From the NCBI GenBank assembly GCA_002964805.2, contig PUDQ02000143.1, positions 716,246 to 780,245 on the forward strand: a stretch of 64,000 nucleotides of DNA, given 5' to 3'. This document shows, in pieces, positions 62,201-64,000 of the stretch. The notes under the pieces are model-generated. The model saw nothing but the letters and a program-made list of their open reading frames with translations, was not told the DNA's origin and did not search any database. How positions within the stretch are numbered: the first letter of the stretch is position 1; each line of letters starts with the position of its first letter. A program made the position numbers and the translations under genes. The stretch is from Trametes villosa (Eukaryota; Basidiomycota; Agaricomycetes; Polyporales; Polyporaceae).

Positions 62201-62784
62201 CACTCAGAGCCAAGGCGAACCTGGAGATGGCGCATGATGCCATCATCGAGGCGCGAGTGCGCCAGACACACTATGCGAATAAGCATAGGCAAGCCGAACC
62301 CGACTTTGAGGTCGGGGACAAGGTATACCTATCGACAAAGAATTTGTCGATACCTAAGGGCCGAGCACGAAAGCTCGTGCCTAAATACATCGGACCGTAT
62401 GCTATAATTGAAAGCATACCCAGTACGTCAAACTACGTACTGGAGCTACCAGAAGAACTCCGGAACCGAAGGATACACCCTCGGTTCCACGTGTCGCTAT
62501 TACGACGCTATGAGCCAAACGACGATGCGGTATTCCCGCATCGTGAAGCGAAGTCGTATTACGACTTCGGCAATGAAGACTCCACCGAATGGTTGGTGGA
62601 AGAGATTATCGGCCACGAATGGAATGGCAACAAGTGCCAGTTCCACGTGCGGTGGACGATGGGGGACCACACCTGGGAACCTTACGAGCACTGCAAGGAG
62701 CTCGTAGCATTAGACGAATATTGTCGTCTAATGGGCGTATCCTCTTGGCGCGCGTTGCCCAAGAAAACATCCGCCAAGACCTAG
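59239..62784 (+). CDS. pol: Outer element Pol (RT-RNase H-integrase-chromodomain)
   Basis: Open in the gag-pr frame after the TAG; about 1181 codons. RT: PLLCVAKKNGKLRTVLDAR, FPDQDQIR, DLSDAYEQI, YLDD near 60147. RNase H: LICDASVYGLG, YEQEALAIMEG, VTDHRAL. Integrase: HNALGHLG ... CISCGVC, MSMDFFGPF, VSDRDSKFTS, HPQTDGLSERSIR. Chromodomain: WLVEEIIGHEWNGNKCQF, RWTMGDHTWEP. All catalytic Asp/Glu and zinc-binding residues are present, so the enzyme looks functional. It is clearly homologous to the inner Pol along its length but diverged. Its nucleotide sequence is dominated by perfect short inverted repeats that the inner pol lacks. Confidence 0.88.
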   Translation, partial: DNVASSTRVEPPHSRYDKSGGSSGGGGNGVETVRIPERHQGRAKDSSPPNIGEKFIPTMHSSRGPRRDKYGYEDPYGINELLDKIAKEQWEDEQIRRTHAGFVIDEEEEELKALRDRWYAATEDIMRPAPEHLPPFREINHHIPLIDEAKKYRYHLPRCADVVKPELIAKINRYVKAGWWRPVTVTQAAPLLCVAKKNGKLRTVLDARQRNQNTVHNLTPFPDQDQIRMDVARAKYRSKIDLSDAYEQIRIVAEDVWKTAFATPYGTFVSEVMQQGDTNAPSTFQRLMTAIFRDCIGRFVHVYLDDIFVFSDSKEEHEEHLRIVFEKLREAKLFLSRSKCDLYSKDLDCLGHRIDDKGLHADTDKMSRIRNWRTPRSYNEVQRFLGLVNYLAHFMPDVTAYTSPLSDMVHNDRPFVWRALHDKCFESIKALACKVPILKPIDPASTDPIWLICDASVYGLGALYGQGPDWQTCRPAGFLSKKFTSAQRAYRTYEQEALAIMEGLFKWEDKLIGRKLNIVTDHRALEFLEGLKRPNHRQIRWYEFLSRFDKTITYIPGKLNKVADCLSRYFEHDDIEELAEDFDYVNADLRLDPEGDDLPFSRLIELRAARVLRRSARKLAQLETENAHATRVQEPTEERVVESARYAAHAPILVTAATTDSDNVTLSDSLSAGPSLRVWVEGDDGFLKAVKSGYVNDPTFQKILERPTQHRAFVMREGVIYTKNREGDEVLCIPRGLYRKRALQELVLDQAHNALGHLGPQRTSEYVRKWFWWPALRKDVDKFCISCGVCHTTKISTQPPIGLLHSLPIPTVPWTSMSMDFFGPFPPSHGYDYIWIVVCRLTSMVHLIPIKTTDTASELALVYFREVVRLHGLPYSIVSDRDSKFTSKFWKELHRLMGAKLLMSTSFHPQTDGLSERSIRSVSQILRALVAPDQLDWYEKLPIAEFAINSAVSSTIGFAPFELNYGYLPHSMNGIGTDTPFRGVREFALRAKANLEMAHDAIIEARVRQTHYANKHRQAEPDFEVGDKVYLSTKNLSIPKGRARKLVPKYIGPYAIIESIPSTSNYVLELPEELRNRRIHPRFHVSLLRRYEPNDDAVFPHREAKSYYDFGNEDSTEWLVEEIIGHEWNGNKCQFHVRWTMGDHTWEPYEHCKELVALDEYCRLMGVSSWRALPKKTSAKT

Positions 62785-62875
62785 CGGATGTACGAAGCGC
62801 AACATGCGCTTCGTGGTCAAGACTACCCGAGTGAGTAGTCGTGGTGAAGGACAGAGCACGCGCAGAGAGCGCGTG
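62299..62875. repeat. Example block of tandemly arranged perfect hairpins
   Basis: Fourteen inverted repeats in 577 bp: 62299-62316, 62330-62352, 62365-62380, 62397-62419, 62420-62443, 62462-62488, 62522-62544, 62549-62569, 62581-62600, 62708-62733, 62767-62791, 62792-62814, 62821-62840 and 62857-62875. Arms are 6-10 bp and loops 3-11 nt. They cover the pol C-terminus, its stop codon and the spacer after it. Confidence 0.9.
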
Positions 62876-63031
62876 ACCGTGAAGTAGTACGTCACGTGCA
62901 GGCTCGCGTGCGCGAGGCAGCCACCGACGCGTTCGGACTCCGCCGGCGCTTTAAGACGGCGACCTCGCGAATGCAGGGTCATAACCGACCTCTGCCACCT
63001 CACCACCACCACCAACAACAACGCCTGCGCC

Positions 63032-64000
63032 ATGAACGACGCCCCCCAAGACAACGCACAAGCCAGCGGCTCCGGGCAGCAAGCCTCGGAGCAACAGGGG
63101 TCGCAACCAGCGGCCCCTCAACAACAAAACATCCCCTTCCCCCAACCCTCGCAGTTTCTGCTGCCGCAACAAGCGGCAGCTCCCGCGTTCTCGTCCATGC
63201 CGGGGGTAACCCACCCCCAGCAGTTCCCGCATGCCTTCTCGCAGGGCATGCCCGCCTACGGATTTCCGTATGGTGGCGGCTTCCAGTTCCCGCATCAAGC
63301 GGGTCCTGCATTCCAGAGCGCGCCCAGTTCGAGCGCGCCGATGCCACAGACTGGTGGCATCCCCCTCATGCCCTTCTCGAGCATGACCTGGGCGCCCGTA
63401 GCGGGCCAACATTTGTTGGTCGCGCACAGCGACAACTGCGCTGTGTGCGCGGACTTTGTCCGCCACTACAACTCGGCGGCGTCAGACTCGACGTTCCGGG
63501 ACGCGCAGACGCGCGTCCAGTCAGAACTGCAGCAGCGGTTCTGGCGGCACTTCGAGGAGCACCAGAGGGTGGAGGAGGGGAGGAGCCGCGATCGGATCGC
63601 GGAGCTCGAGGCGAAGCTCCAGAAGATGAAGGAGCTCGTCGACGAGACGAAGTCGATCCGGGACAGGTACCGGAGCGAGCGCGAGGCCGCTCGCCAGGAG
63701 CGCGACGAGTACGAGCGCGAGCGCGATGAAGTGCGCTCGCAGTTGGAGGCTGAGCTCAGTCGGGCTCGGCACAGGAGAGCGTCGCCTCCGCGCGACGAAC
63801 GACGACGCGACCCGAGGGAACTCAGCCCTCGGAGGAGGGATACTGCGAACGATAGGTCGTTCGCGTCGACATCAAGGAGTTCAGCGCTGTCCGCTGGGCC
63901 CAGCTTGATGCCGATCGTGTTGCTGCCCAGCGGGGCAGGACCATCGAGGACTGGAGCGTCGCAGATGACGACGCCAAATGTGGCAGGACCGTCGAACTCG
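63032..64000 (+). CDS. Outer element third ORF, partial at window end
   Basis: Opens MNDAPQDNAQASGSGQQ 248 bp after the pol stop and stays open to the window end (323 codons seen). Layout: Gln/Pro/Phe/Gly-rich low-complexity segment; a short HSDNCAVCADFVRHY stretch with a CxxC pair; a long charged coiled coil (IAELEAKLQKMKELVDETKS, REAARQERDEYERERDEVRS); then an Arg/Asp/Ser-rich part (DERRRDPRELSPRRRD). This parallels the inner third ORF up to the acidic region. No enzyme motif or TM segment is seen. Function is unknown; an RNA-binding or assembly cofactor is a guess from the coiled coil plus Arg-rich pattern. Confidence 0.75.
   Translation, partial: MNDAPQDNAQASGSGQQASEQQGSQPAAPQQQNIPFPQPSQFLLPQQAAAPAFSSMPGVTHPQQFPHAFSQGMPAYGFPYGGGFQFPHQAGPAFQSAPSSSAPMPQTGGIPLMPFSSMTWAPVAGQHLLVAHSDNCAVCADFVRHYNSAASDSTFRDAQTRVQSELQQRFWRHFEEHQRVEEGRSRDRIAELEAKLQKMKELVDETKSIRDRYRSEREAARQERDEYERERDEVRSQLEAELSRARHRRASPPRDERRRDPRELSPRRRDTANDRSFASTSRSSALSAGPSLMPIVLLPSGAGPSRTGASQMTTPNVAGPSNS

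Larger units (their letters stand above)
44359..64000 (+). mobile_element. Outer Ty3/gypsy chromovirus, partial (interrupted by inner element)
   Basis: It begins TGTAACGACCC, an LTR-like 5' end, at 44359. It is interrupted by the inner element at 45685-55894 and continues to gag (56210-59238), pol (to 62784) and a third ORF running off the window. The 3' LTR is not in view, so the 5' boundary is inferred from the TG...CA form and from the cut zinc-finger gene. Enzyme motifs are intact, but the gag N-terminus and capsid are in different frames. The element is saturated with perfect short hairpins. Confidence 0.7.

Noticed and set aside
1..64000. CRISPR-like arrays
   Set aside because: Eukaryotic DNA; no regularly spaced identical repeats were seen.

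Overview
This is nuclear DNA from a basidiomycete fungus, most likely a wood-decay agaricomycete of the Polyporales type (inference). The protein genes carry many short (about 50-75 bp) GT-AG introns, are GC-rich in coding sequence, and belong to families expanded in such fungi: F-box-like proteins, DUF6533-type membrane proteins, PSD-like decarboxylases with an N-terminal associated domain, ACS-type MFS permeases, and Ty3/gypsy chromoviruses.

Layout. 0.2-4.4 kb: two tandem F-box-like genes (minus). 4.7-7.5 kb: a MAK5/DDX24-type DEAD-box helicase (minus), divergent from an RMD1/DUF155 gene (7.7-9.7 kb, plus). 10.8-15.2 kb: a 90-aa conserved small protein, a 177-aa unknown protein and a C2H2 zinc-finger gene. 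16.2-21.1 kb: two tandem MFS transporters with duplicated promoters. 21.7-25.1 kb: a three-RRM protein of the Rrm4 type. 27.7-42.5 kb: three PSD-like (PsiD-like) decarboxylase paralogues sharing introns in their untranslated regions, a second copy of the small protein, and a segmental duplication carrying two DUF6533 membrane proteins. 42.5-44.4 kb: large inverted repeats and a C2H2 gene remnant cut by a retroelement.

44.4-64.0 kb is a nest of two chromodomain Ty3/gypsy elements. The inner one (45685-55894) is complete, with identical 202-bp LTRs and a TTAGC target duplication, so it inserted very recently. It sits in what appears to be the 5' LTR/leader of an outer element that runs off the window. 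In both elements the gag-protease and pol frames are the same frame, separated by one stop codon (TGA followed by CGG in the inner, TAG in the outer). Both carry an extra coiled-coil, Arg/Asp-rich ORF downstream of pol.

The most unusual signal is in the outer element. Its whole sequence, including coding DNA for conserved enzyme motifs, is packed with perfect short inverted repeats (arms of 6-11 bp, loops of 3-11 nt), far above chance and absent from the homologous stretches of the inner element that I compared. Splice sites and motifs were read by eye; no database search was possible.
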